Positions 37,541 to 47,877 of a stretch of 64,000 bases of DNA are shown in pieces. How positions within the stretch are numbered: position 1 is the stretch's first letter; each line of letters opens with the position of its first letter. The notes under the pieces are model-generated. The model did no database searches. It worked only from the letters and a program-made list of their open reading frames with translations, and had not been told where the DNA came from. The translations under genes were made by a program, and so were the position numbers. The stretch covers positions 1 to 64,000 of the forward strand of contig JAPJBO010000835.1 in the NCBI GenBank assembly GCA_030068145.1, written 5' to 3'. This DNA comes from Diplonema papillatum. Lineage: Eukaryota > Euglenozoa > Diplonemea > Diplonemida > Diplonemidae.

Positions 37541-38145
37541 CGTGCCGCATCGCCCAGCACCCCAGGATGCCCAGTCGGCTGCATGTCCGCTGCGCCCTTG
37601 TAGCCAATTACACCTTGCCTTAGGACCGACTGATCCATGTCCAATTGCTGTTGACACGGAAGCCTTACTCCACTTCGACCTTGTTCTCCGATGAATATTC
37701 GCTGCTACAAACAAGATCTGCTCTCATCCACGCTCCATCGGGGCTCACGCCGACGACTTCGCGGCGTGGACCATGCACTCGTTCGGATACACACAACGCG
37801 CTGCAATGTCGTTCACGACTTTGCTAGTCCGCCACGCCTCGTCACCCGAATATATCTTGTTCTTTTTTTTTTTAGCGTTTAATGTGGTTTGGAGGTTCGG
37901 AATTTTTAGTGCCAACAATCTTGCGGGTTGCCCTTCAGTGTATTGTGCAGGCAAAGCAGACGTAGGCAGCGTGTTTTGGCGGTTGATCAGAATTCCTAAC
38001 CTGAATATACACCGGGTAAATACAACTGGAAAAACGATCAACCGGCACGCACAGACAAAGCGCTTGTCTTTTTTGATTGATTCATGCCACACTCGGTACT
38101 TTACACATTGTGGCGGTCGTCCACCCTTGCGGTCCCAAACGTAGC
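37541..38145. other. Non-coding stretch; nothing recognised
   Basis: No supportable gene. A T-run followed by agcgtttaatgtggttt (about 37870) recurs in diverged form near 22875, another small dispersed repeat. Confidence 0.3.
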
Positions 38146-38149
38146 CCGG

Positions 38150-38362
38150 TGAGGCACCGATACTGAGTAACTCACGCATTCCGCTAGACTGGGTTCTGGC
38201 TAGAGGCGTTCAGCCATAATCCATCCAGTGGTAGCATCACGGCGCTGTCCGATCGAACAACCGTAGATACCAGGGACTAGAAACGGGAGTTCCTCTCGTA
38301 CTACCCCGTATTGCTGTCGGAATGCGCTGGCCCGATGGGCTCTCTCTCCATCAGTAGGGTAA

Positions 38363-38400
<38 letters not shown>

Positions 38401-38402
38401 GT
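38150..38402 (-). rRNA. 28S rRNA 3'-region fragment (partial)
   Basis: On the minus strand this reads the conserved 28S order: cgtgagctgggtttagaccg, tcgtgagacaggttggtttt, accctactgatgga, agtacgagaggaact, ggattatggctgaacgcctc, taagccagaacccag. This is a stretch near the 3' end that includes the region just 3' of the sarcin-ricin-type block. It is a fragment with no continuation into the rest of 28S, so it is non-functional. Confidence 0.9.
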
Positions 38403-38436
38403 TAGGCCGCTTTTCGAAAACTGCGCTGCGCGTTGG

Positions 38437-39620
38437 TAAAAGACGCGCGTTGTTGTGGTGTGTTCTTTCACGTTTCGCGGGTCTCGACAGCATTGTTTAC
38501 TCTTCCGTGTCTTCTTCGTGCAAACCCCGCCGAGTTGCCCCCGTAGAAAAGCCCCTGGGGGTCTTCTGGACTTGGAGGTACCATAGAAGAGTCTTGCGTG
38601 CCACCCACGTCAATGTGGTTACTTGACAAGTAAGGAGGCGGGGCACACAAGCCCACAGGTGGAAGCGGAAACTGTCAGCGGAGAAGCTCGCTGACTCCAC
38701 CACCCCCCCGTGGGATGCGACGAAGGACAGAGCAAAAGGCAGGGACCGTCGCCACTTGAGACGACGGCTAGAAGCGCCCGGCGATCCGCGGAGGGGATCA
38801 AAGCGAAGACGCGCGTCGCTTTGGTGTGTTCGTGTTTGTTGTGATCATGTCGCGCTTCGCTGTGTTGACAGCAGTGTTTACTTTTACGTGTCTCGTGTCT
38901 TCTTCGTGCAAACCCGGCAAGCTGCCCCCGTAGGAAAGCCCCTGGGGATCTTCTGGACTTGAAGGCGCCATAGAAGAGTCTTGCGTGCCACCCACGTCAA
39001 TGTGGTTACTTGACAAGTAAGGAGGCGGTGCACACAAGCCCACAAGTAAGGGAAGCGGAAACTGTCAGCGGAGAAGCTCGCTGACCCCCACCACCCCCCG
39101 TGGGATGCGACAAAGGACGGGGAGAGCAAACGATAGAGGACGTCGCCACTTGAGACGACGGCTAGGAGCGCCCAGGGGACCAAAGCGAAGACGCGCGTCG
39201 CTTTGGTGTATTATTTCGCGCTTCGCAGGTCTCGACAACATTGTTTACTCTTCCGTGTCTCGTGTCTTCTTCGTGCAAACCCCGCCAAGTTGCCCCCGTA
39301 GAAAAGTCCCTGGGGATCTTCTGGACTTGGAGGTGCCATAGAAGAGTCGTGCGTGCCACCCACGTCAATGTGGTTACTTGACAAGTAAGGAGGCGGTGCA
39401 CACAAGCCCACAAGTAAGGGAAGCGGAAACTGTCAGCGGAGAAGCTCGCTGACCCCCACCACCCCCCGTGGGATGCGACAAAGGACGGGGAGAGCAACGG
39501 TAGAGGACGTCGCCACTTGAGACGACGGCTTGGAGCGCCCGGCGTGCGGAGGGGACCAAAGCGAAGACGCGCGTCGCTTTGGTGTATTATTTCGCGCTTC
39601 GCGGGTCTCGACAACATTGC
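38437..39620 (+). repeat. 370-bp tandem array
   Basis: Three units of 368-378 bases plus a partial repeat recur, with the landmark ctcgacaacattgtttactc (or variant) near 38483, 38861, 39229 and 39607. Each holds cgtgcaaaccccgcc, cacccacgtcaatgtggtta, cttgacaagtaaggaggcgg and aactgtcagcggagaagctc. The array begins next to the 28S fragment. Short frames on the minus strand are kept between units only because the units are nearly identical. Confidence 0.9.
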
Positions 39621-39627
39621 TTACTTT

Positions 39628-39955
39628 TTACAACCAAAACGCGTGTAAACCCACACCCGAAAAGCGGGTGTGACCCGCTTTTTCAACTCCAGCTTTCGCT
39701 ACAGTTTCTGAGGCTGGACGTCACCGTGTACACGTGTGGAGTCCAGCCTCAGAAGCTGGAGCTGAAGAGGGGCCGAGTCACACCCGAAAAGCGGGTGCTG
39801 CAATCAAAACGCGTGTAAATCCGTGTGACCCGCGTTTCAACTCCAGCTTTCGCTACAGTTTCTGAAGCTGGACGTCACCGTGTACACGTGTGGAGCCCAG
39901 CCTCAGAAGCTGGAGCAAAAGAGGGTGCGCCGAGTCACACCCGAAAAGCGGGTGG
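39628..39955. repeat. Hairpin-rich dispersed repeat, member 3 (two units)
   Basis: Two units carry cacccgaaaagcgggtg hairpins, ctttcgctacagtttctga, ggacgtcaccgtgtacacgt and the ccagcctcagaagctgga palindrome. At about 39950 it runs into a copy of the cttcggttctttgtc repeat family. Confidence 0.8.
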
Positions 39956-40035
39956 GATCCCTTCGGTTCTTTGTCTGGCAGCAATCGTCGAGCATTTCCT
40001 TCCAAGCTGGCGTTTACGTAAAAATACCGAAGTTT

Positions 40036-41454
40036 TCGGTGTTTTCCTGGTTTGCGGAAAACGGGTAGAGCTGTGTACAATTTTGCGGAGGGAGACTTGG
40101 CTGGCCATTGATTGGTTGCAGCAGGTGAATTGCGGGTTCGGGTAAGCGTTTGTTGTTGTTTAACGTTTTTGGACCGCCAGCGACCTTGGCGTCGGCGCGT
40201 ACGCTGGTGGTGCTTTTCCGCCGGAGTGCGGCTTGTGCCAGGGTATTGTACTTACCCCATTCCAGGAGACTTACCTCGACGACAGTTGTGTCCCCAAGCA
40301 GCTTGCGCCACATTCCGGATATCCGTAGAACACCGGTTCAGGCTTGGGCTCTGCCCTGTTCACTCGTCGTTACTAGGAGCATCGCTGTTGCTTTCTTTTC
40401 CTGCGCTGAGTGATATGCTTAAGTTTGGCGCGTAGATCTTCAACAGCTGAGGTCGGTGAGAGTTTCATTCGAACGACCTGTTTTTCCATTCTAAAGTCAG
40501 ATGAACCCCTCGCATCGAGACTTGTGCTATGAACGATGGTAATGATGTCGTGCATCGGATGAAAGCGCTTACGCGTGCACCATACGCATACGGGTCAACC
40601 ACCGATGTTACTGTGTACACACCAGCGTGTCCAAAGCAGGCGTTCGCCGTGAGTGATGAAGCATGGAGTAACACGAGGTCGGTTCTCTCGACTATTTTTG
40701 TTGGTCTCTAACCCGAAAAGCGATAATCAAACCCAAGTTCTTAGCGGATCTCTCTTTTGAGTTTTCGATATGGACGAACAGCCGCAGAAAGGTTGTAGCT
40801 CAACTTTGCGACGGGGTCAGAGCATGGTGTGTTTGTGTGCGCTTCTCCTTTTTAACCTGCTAGCTTCGTCTAAGAAGAGTGATGATAGGACGCGGCCTTC
40901 GATCAATTTTTTTTTCTTGACAAATTGCTTTTGTCAGACACAAAAACGGAGAGACTCCAAATGCATTCTCGGTTGCTGACCTCGTACGGTGACGACAACG
41001 AGTCCGACGTGCAGGAGTGCATGAGTTACACCATGGGCAAGGTCTGGGCGTGGTACCGTACACCTGGGTGGCTGAACGCGGGCGTCGGCAGGTCATCGTA
41101 GTGTTGAGGCGGTACTGTCTGCCTCTCGTGCATGGTTGATGCCATGAAAATATGCAAGAATGACGCTAGGAAAATCGCCGGAATGTGTGCGCTGCGGTGT
41201 GCCCATCCGGTCCGCCACAGATTCTTTGCATTCTAACCAAACGGTCCGCGGCGATCGCGGCTTGGCTGCCTGATGGCAGACGGGCGGCTAAAACTTCGTC
41301 AGCAGATCGAGGGCGTACGCGAAGCGATTGTTTTTGTGCTGTTTGGGTTAAGGTTGGGTGGGGTGGCTCGTCTTCCAGAAGCCAGAAGCCAGAACCGCGT
41401 TCTTCATTTGCTTTAAATTGCTCACTTCTTCGCACTTGCAGAATTTGCGTAAGT
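40036..41454. other. Non-coding stretch; nothing recognised
   Basis: No protein gene is supported. A 22-base word, cagattctttgcattctaac plus two bases, at about 41218 recurs exactly near 63302. Confidence 0.3.
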
Positions 41455-41725
41455 TGCTTCTAGTTGCTTCGCGTCTTCGGTTGTTTCTAGTTGCTTCACG
41501 TCTGCGGTTGCTTCTAATTGCTTCACGTCTGCGGTTGCTTCTAGTTGCTTCACGTCTTCGGTTGTTTCTAGTTGTTTCACTTCTTCGCTTGCTTCTAGTT
41601 GCTTCACGTCTGCGGTTGCTTCTAGTTGCTTCACGTCTTCGGTTGTTTCTAGTTGTTTCACTTCTTCGCTTGCTTCTAGTTGCTTCACTTCTTCGCTTGC
41701 TTCTAGTTGCTTCACTTCTTCACTA
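41455..41725. repeat. Minisatellite (tctagttgcttcac-type)
   Basis: About 18 short units of 15 bases (gttgcttctagttgcttcac overlapping units, with cgtcttcg, cgtctgcg or ttcttcgc variants) form a higher-order pattern of about 30 bases. All frames are open because the unit is a multiple of three; there is no evidence of a gene. Confidence 0.9.
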
Positions 41726-42175
41726 CGGCCACTTGTGGCACACCGGAAAACTACTCGTGCCAGAAAACTACTTTTCTCTCGAGAATAAATAGCTATTTCT
41801 CCACTTGCTACCCCCATGATGCTAAGTTGCTACTTTGCCGTGCTCCATATTCCTTTGTGCGCTTTCACGCCCGGCCGAGGCGAGACTTACTAGCCGACTA
41901 GAAGGCACGTGTTCGTTCGGCCAATCGGCACGCAGAGAGACGCTCGCTTCACTCGCGGGCCCACACGAGTGAGTGTACTCCTCAAACCTCTTTCCCTTTC
42001 TTCAGGATCGGACTGTGCTGCGTCCTCAACGATTGGCACTGGCGCTTTTTTGTGTGTATCGTGTGCACTGGCGGACCTCGTAGTATGTAGTGCGCCGGCA
42101 CCAATAATGCATTCTTAACACAAAAAACGTTCCGCGTGTATTAGGCAGAACACTGCCTCTCGTGCGTGATTGGGG

Positions 42176-42322
42176 AGGTCCAGGCCCAGACGCTGGAGTT
42201 AAAAAGGTCGGTGTCACACCCGCTTTTCGGGTGTGGAACGTATGTGCACGCGTTTTGGTTGTAGCGCACCCGGCTTTTCGGGTGTGACTCGGACACTCTC
42301 TCTTTAACTGCAGCTTCTGTGG
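42176..42322. repeat. Hairpin-rich dispersed repeat, member 4 (inverted)
   Basis: Contains cacacccgcttttcgggtgtg and, further on, cacccggcttttcgggtgtg with cgcgttttggttg between. These are reverse complements of the words in the other members. Confidence 0.7.
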
Positions 42323-42507
42323 CCGGCAGTGGTCTACTCGGTGCGGTAGTTCGCGCTAATTCCGCTCTGTTACCACTCGTACCCTACTCACTAACACGTA
42401 CTGTACGTACGCTTCCACTCTTTTAGAGTGCAAGTTCATTACTAGTTTTGTCTATGAAAAAGTGTATTGGTTCTGCGGAGCTTTTTTTTCCCCTGCCAAA
42501 ATGCATA

Positions 42508-42575
42508 GGGGTGGCAGAGTGAGCGGGCGTCGGCCTTCAGGCCGGTAGGCCCGGGTTCGAACCCCGCCCATCACA
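42508..42575 (+). tRNA. tRNA-like locus, identity unclear
   Basis: A perfect B-box-type T-arm core (ggttcgaaccc) and a Ser/Leu-like A-box (tggcagagtga) lie at tRNA-like spacing. A 7-bp acceptor (ggggtgg with ccatcac, one mismatch) closes the fold, and a TTTT terminator follows at 42577-42580. The anticodon arm gtcgg..ccggt leaves an 8-base loop, ccttcagg, rather than 7, and no long variable arm is present. The total length of about 68 nt is short for a Ser or Leu tRNA. It may be a degraded Leu/Ser tRNA, a tRNA-derived element or an odd tRNA. Confidence 0.4.
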
Positions 42576-42739
42576 CTTTTCCGGTCGAAGATTGTTTTCG
42601 AGGTTTGTTGCGTTCCGGGGTCTAGTGTGCCCGAAATTTGCGTTGTTTGCGGAGTTCTCAGTATCTCGCGGTATTTGGGTTGGGAAACGGAGTCGGGGGG
42701 GGGTCCCCCCCGGGTACTGGCGCCGAACTTGCCATCACA

Positions 42740-43190
42740 GGCCAAACTTGCTACCACACGCCGAACTCAGCATCACTAGAACCCGAACGTTGCTTCGCCC
42801 GAACTTAGCTTCGCCGAACTTTGCTTCACCAGAACTTAGCTTCGCCGAACTTTGCTTCACCAGAACTTAGCTTCGCCGAACTTTGCTTCACCAGAACTTA
42901 GCTTCGCCCGAACTTAGCTTCGCCCGAACTTAGCTTCGCCCGAACTTTGCTTCACCCAGAACTAAGCGGCGCCCGAAGTTTGCTTCACCAGAGCTTTGCT
43001 TCACCCGAACTTAGCTTCGCCCGAGCTTTGTTTCGCCCGAACTTGGCTTCGCCCGAACATAGCTTCGCCCGAACTTTGCTTCACCCGAACTTAGCTTCAC
43101 CAGAACTTAGCTTCACCAGAACTTAGCTTCGCCCGAACTTAGCTTCGTCCGAACTTTACTGTTTCCCGAACTTTAACTGCTGCCTCCAGT
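42740..43190 (+). repeat. 16-bp minisatellite next to the GH31 3' end
   Basis: About 25 units of cgaactt(a/t)gcttcgcc or the caccaga variant run up to the 3' end of the GH31 gene. Confidence 0.95.
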
Positions 43191-43207
43191 CTCGCCACAC
43201 GCCGGCC

Positions 43208-46200
43208 TTAGCCGAGCGCACGTACTTTCTCCCCCTCTAACCTCCTTCGAAGTAAGCACAAGGCAGCCCCTCGAGTGTTTTTACTCACGCATAGATTACT
43301 ATAGAAGGGGGAAGGGTGGCATACGCTGAGCCCGACGACGCGGTCCCTGACGTGGAACGCGGAGGTGTGCCCCGCGAGCAGCCGGCACTCGCCGTCGACG
43401 GCGTTGAAGACGAACGCCTCGCAGTCTGCGTCCGCGTTGCACGCGTCGCAGCAGGCTACCTGCGTGCGGTTCGGCAGCCCGTGCGGGCACGACGGCGTGG
43501 GCACGGGATCGGTCACGTCCGCCGACTCCGTGAAGGGGCACACCAGCCGCGACTCCGGCAGCATGCTCCGGACCTCTTCTAGGGCCCGGTTATAGTGGCC
43601 GGGGAAGGCCTGCAGCTGCGCGAAGAAGAGCGTCGCGTTGGCGCCGGCGAGGTACGAGAGCCCCGCCGCCGTCGACGCCGCAAGCATCAGCCCCGGGTTG
43701 GCCTCCGGCGCCTTGTCCGACGACCCTGGGGTGTCGCGCACCTCGTCCAGCGTCCGCTTCGCGGCAAGCACGCGCGCCATGCGCAGGCGGGTCCCGTTCC
43801 CCGCCCATCCAGCCGGCGCCGCGGCGAAGTCGATCGCCCCCTCCATCCCCCGGCCGCCGGCGGGCGCGAATTGGACGACCACCGCCAGCTCCTCCCCGTC
43901 GTAGGTCCAGAACGGTCCCGTTGCCGGCGGATACCGCGCGTACGGCACCGCGGCTGAACCTTGCGTGACGGAGACCGGCGGCGGCGCGGAGTGGATGCGG
44001 AGCCCGACGGTCTTCGAGGGGCTGCTGGTGTAGCTGCCGGAGTCGGCGACCGCGAGGGTGAAGGTCATCCGGGTATCGCGCACGGCGTACGACGCGTTCC
44101 ACCAAGAGTAATCCCCCTTTAGGTAGTCGTACGTCGCGCCGTCATCGTCGTACACCCGCGCGCTCCCCGACGAACCCCCAGGGTACACGTGGAAGTCCAT
44201 CGCCTCGTACCGCCGGGCCGCCCGCCCGATGCCCCGCGCAGCCGCGGCCGGCGTCATCGGCACGACCGCCCCTGGCCTCACGTACAGCGGGATCTCGCCC
44301 GCGGCAAACCCCTTGCCGCGCAGGAGCGCCGGGCCGTCGTACGCGGCGCCGGAGTGGATTTCGTGCCACTTCCCGGGCGGCAGCCACACGTCTTGCGAGG
44401 TCACCCCGCAGGGGAACTCGAGGATGCCGCTAGACGGCCCGCACCCTGCTGACTTCGTGACAGGGGCTGCCAGGATGTCTTCTCCGAACATGTACTGGCG
44501 AGTGGTCGGTTCTTGCCCGAGGTTGGCGTTCATGTCAGCAGGGTAAGCCTCCGGGCTGTCGGGGAAGTGGTAGTACATCGGCCGCAGGAGCCCGACGCCC
44601 GTTTCGAAGGCGATGCGGGTGTGCGTGTAGATGTACGGCACGAGCGCCGAGCGCAGGCGCAGGGCCGCGATGTTCATCTCCCGCCACGAGAGCGGCACGT
44701 TGTACGGGCGCACGTTGTGGCAGCCGGTGGTCTCCGTCGGCCAGTGTTTGCAGCGGCCGGACGAAAGCCCGCGGTCGTGCGCGCGGCTGATGCCTGAGGT
44801 GGGTGTGGGGTTGTTGTGACGGGGGTAAATATTAGGTTAATGTTAGTGTGTGCTCCGGCTGCTAGCATCAAGTCTTCCCCCGAAGACAATGCTAATAGAA
44901 AAACTACGGGACCGTAGCTTAAGGCTTAGACACACCATGCATATGTGGTCTGGACTTTCGGGAAATTCGAAAGGCTGATGCCTGAGGTGGGTGTGGGGTC
45001 GTTGTGACGGGGGTAAATATTAGGTTAATGTTAGTGTGTGCTCCGGCTGCTAGCATCAAGTCTTCCCCGAAGACAATGCTAATAGAAAAACTACGGGACC
45101 GTAGCTTAAGGCTTAGACACACCATGCATGTGTGGTCTGGACTTTCGGGAAAGATGGAATTTGGGGATGTCCGTCGGTTGAGCTCGTTTTTTTGTGCGGT
45201 CGCCTTTGAAGTCGTTCTGGTGTCTGGCCTCTTTGCTGAAACTGTAGCTTGTTTGCTTACTTTTCTTGTACTGTTCGACAAACATGCATGTGGTCTGGAC
45301 TTTCGGGAAATTCGAAAGGCTGATGCCTGAGGTGGGTGTGGGGTCGGGTAAATATTAGTTTAATGTTAGTGTGGGCTTCCGCCGCTAGCATCACGTCTTC
45401 CCCGAAGACAATGCTAATACTAGTACCTACCCTCCCCCGTGCATAAGATGGATGAAAAACTCGGGTTTTGGCAGTATCCATCTTAATCAAGGGGGGTATC
45501 CATCTTGAACACGGGGGCACTGTAGACTACAGTGTAGTCACTTTGCACAGGGGTACCTCACCCCCGTATTCTCGCCCGTTATCCATCTTACTCAAGGGGG
45601 TTTGGCTATCCATCTTATGCACAGGGGGGAGGGGTAGGTAGTAAAAGTTGTCGACAACTTGTGCGTGAAGGCCACCGGATCACCAGAATAGTGTTTTATT
45701 AGAGTGCAAGTTCACTTGGGGATCCGGGGTTTTATAGTCTCCGGGTGACCATTGTCGTAAAGGTTCCTTTAAGATATCGTATGCCAGTGTGTGTATCGTA
45801 CGTTGTTATTTTACTTGTTCGCAACTAAGTTGTCGACAACTTGTGCGTGAAGCAGTGCCGCGCCCTGCAGGAAAAGCATACCGGAGAGGGCGCTGAGCTG
45901 GATCCAGCGGAGGTACATCTCGTGGCTGTCGCCGGGGCCGACGATGTCGTGGCTCCACCATCCCCAGCCGACGTTGGTCGCGGTGGCGGAGAAGTAGGCT
46001 TGGTACGCGAGGTTCTGCCACGCGACGGACAGCACGTCGCCCGAGAACCCGTGCTGGTACCGATGGTTGCCGAGGCCGCCCCAGCGGCCGAACATGACGC
46101 CCCGCTTGTTGGTGCACGGCAGGCCCTGCTTGCACCGGCGGATGCTGTCCGTCGACCGCATCTTGTCCGTCCAAATGGTGGGGTTCATCTTCTTCCGCGG

Positions 46201-47478
46201 GCCGTCCTGCCCCGTGTTCCCTTTGGTCTCGCCCTGCTGCCAGTCGATCCACCAGAAGTCCATCCCCATCTGCTCCACCGGGAGCATGACGACGTCTTCG
46301 AGGGTGTTGACGTACGACTTGTTGGTCAGCGTGAACGGTATCCCAACGGCACTCCCCGGATTGGCCGGGCTGAGCCCCATAGCCTGACAGGCAGCGAGGT
46401 ACCGGGATTCGTTCTTGAGGATGCCGTTGTCGTCGTGCAGATTCGCCGCCACGTGCAAGCCCTTGTAGTGCAAGAAGTCGAGCGTGTCCTTCGGGAAGGG
46501 GTACAGATGCGGGTCGAAGGTGTACCCGCCCCAGGCCTCCTTCGTGTGCCAGTTCATGTCGAACACGAAGATGTCCAAGGGAATGTCGTGTTCCTCGTAC
46601 TCGCGCACCATTTTTTCCACGTCCAGATTCACGTAGTCGTACCAACGAGTGAACCACACGCCGTGGTTCGCCCTCGGGAAGATCTGCGGGGTTTCGTTCA
46701 ATTTTAGAGTGCACTTCGGGATCCGGGGTTGTATAGTCTCCGGGTGATCATTGTCGTAAAGGTTCCTTTAAGGTATCGTATGTTAAGGGATCCGGGGTTA
46801 TATAGCCACCGGGTGATCATTGTCGTAAAAGGTTCCTTTGAGGTATCGTATGTTAGTGTGTGTATCGTATCTGCTGTAGTGGCAGTACGTGTTCTTGTGT
46901 GCGTGTGCCTTTGCTGCCTATTCGCCGACTATTTGACTTATTTCAGCGCGCGCTCTTATTTCCTATGTGTCTTGCCATTTCCATGATTCGTGCGACCGAC
47001 ACCGAGTTCACGTTCGCGAGGAAAGCGATTTTGCGTGACGATCGGGGCGATTCCGAGGAATGATCAGTTTGGTGTCTTTTGAGACCTTCGTTTGGAAATA
47101 CTCGACGTAGCTGCTTTGACTCCGAATGGACTCACCTGCTTTGGTAAGTTGCATGTAGTACGCTGCCAACTACTAATTTTTAGTACCAACAATGCATTGT
47201 TAACACAAAAGAGATGCGTAGTTTTGTGTGTGTTGTTCTAGAGTTAAAGTTCGCTTGAAATTCCGGGGTTGTTGTAGGGTCTCCGTGTGACCGTTGATAA
47301 ATGGGTTCTCTTAGAGCAAGAAAGGGGCTACATGGTTACGGGTTGTATATTTGGTGTACACTTTCGTTATGGGTTATGGCCAGGCATGTCCGGGACTGTT
47401 TGTGACCGACACCAAGTGCATTCCTTTGAGGAGTGTAGTCTTGGGCCCCCCACTCTCTGTCGGAATGCACCCACTAAC

Positions 47479-47522
<44 letters not shown>

Positions 47523-47841
47523 TTACCCTACTGGTGGTGGGAGAGCCCATCGGGCCAGCGCATTCCGACAGCAATACGGGGTAGTACGAGAGGAACTCCC
47601 GTTTCTAGTCCCTGGTATCTACGGTTGTTCGATCGGAAAATGCCGTGATGCTACAACTGGATGGATTATGGCTGAACGCCTCTAAGCCAGAACCCAGTCT
47701 AGAGGAATGCGTGAGATACTCAGGGCACCGTGATGCAAGCGTTCACAGCGACGTTGCTTTTTGATCCTTCTGATGTCGGCTCTTCCTAACCTAGACAAGC
47801 AGAATTGTCTAAGGGCTGGATTGTTCACCCACTAACAGGGG

Positions 47842-47877
<36 letters not shown>

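Noticed and set aside
40236-40300. U1 snRNA 5' end (gtacttacc)
   Set aside because: Only about nine bases match and the rest does not fit the U1 fold.
41422-41817. Coiled-coil protein with VKQLEA repeats on the minus strand
   Set aside because: It is the translation of a 15-bp minisatellite with no coding flank.
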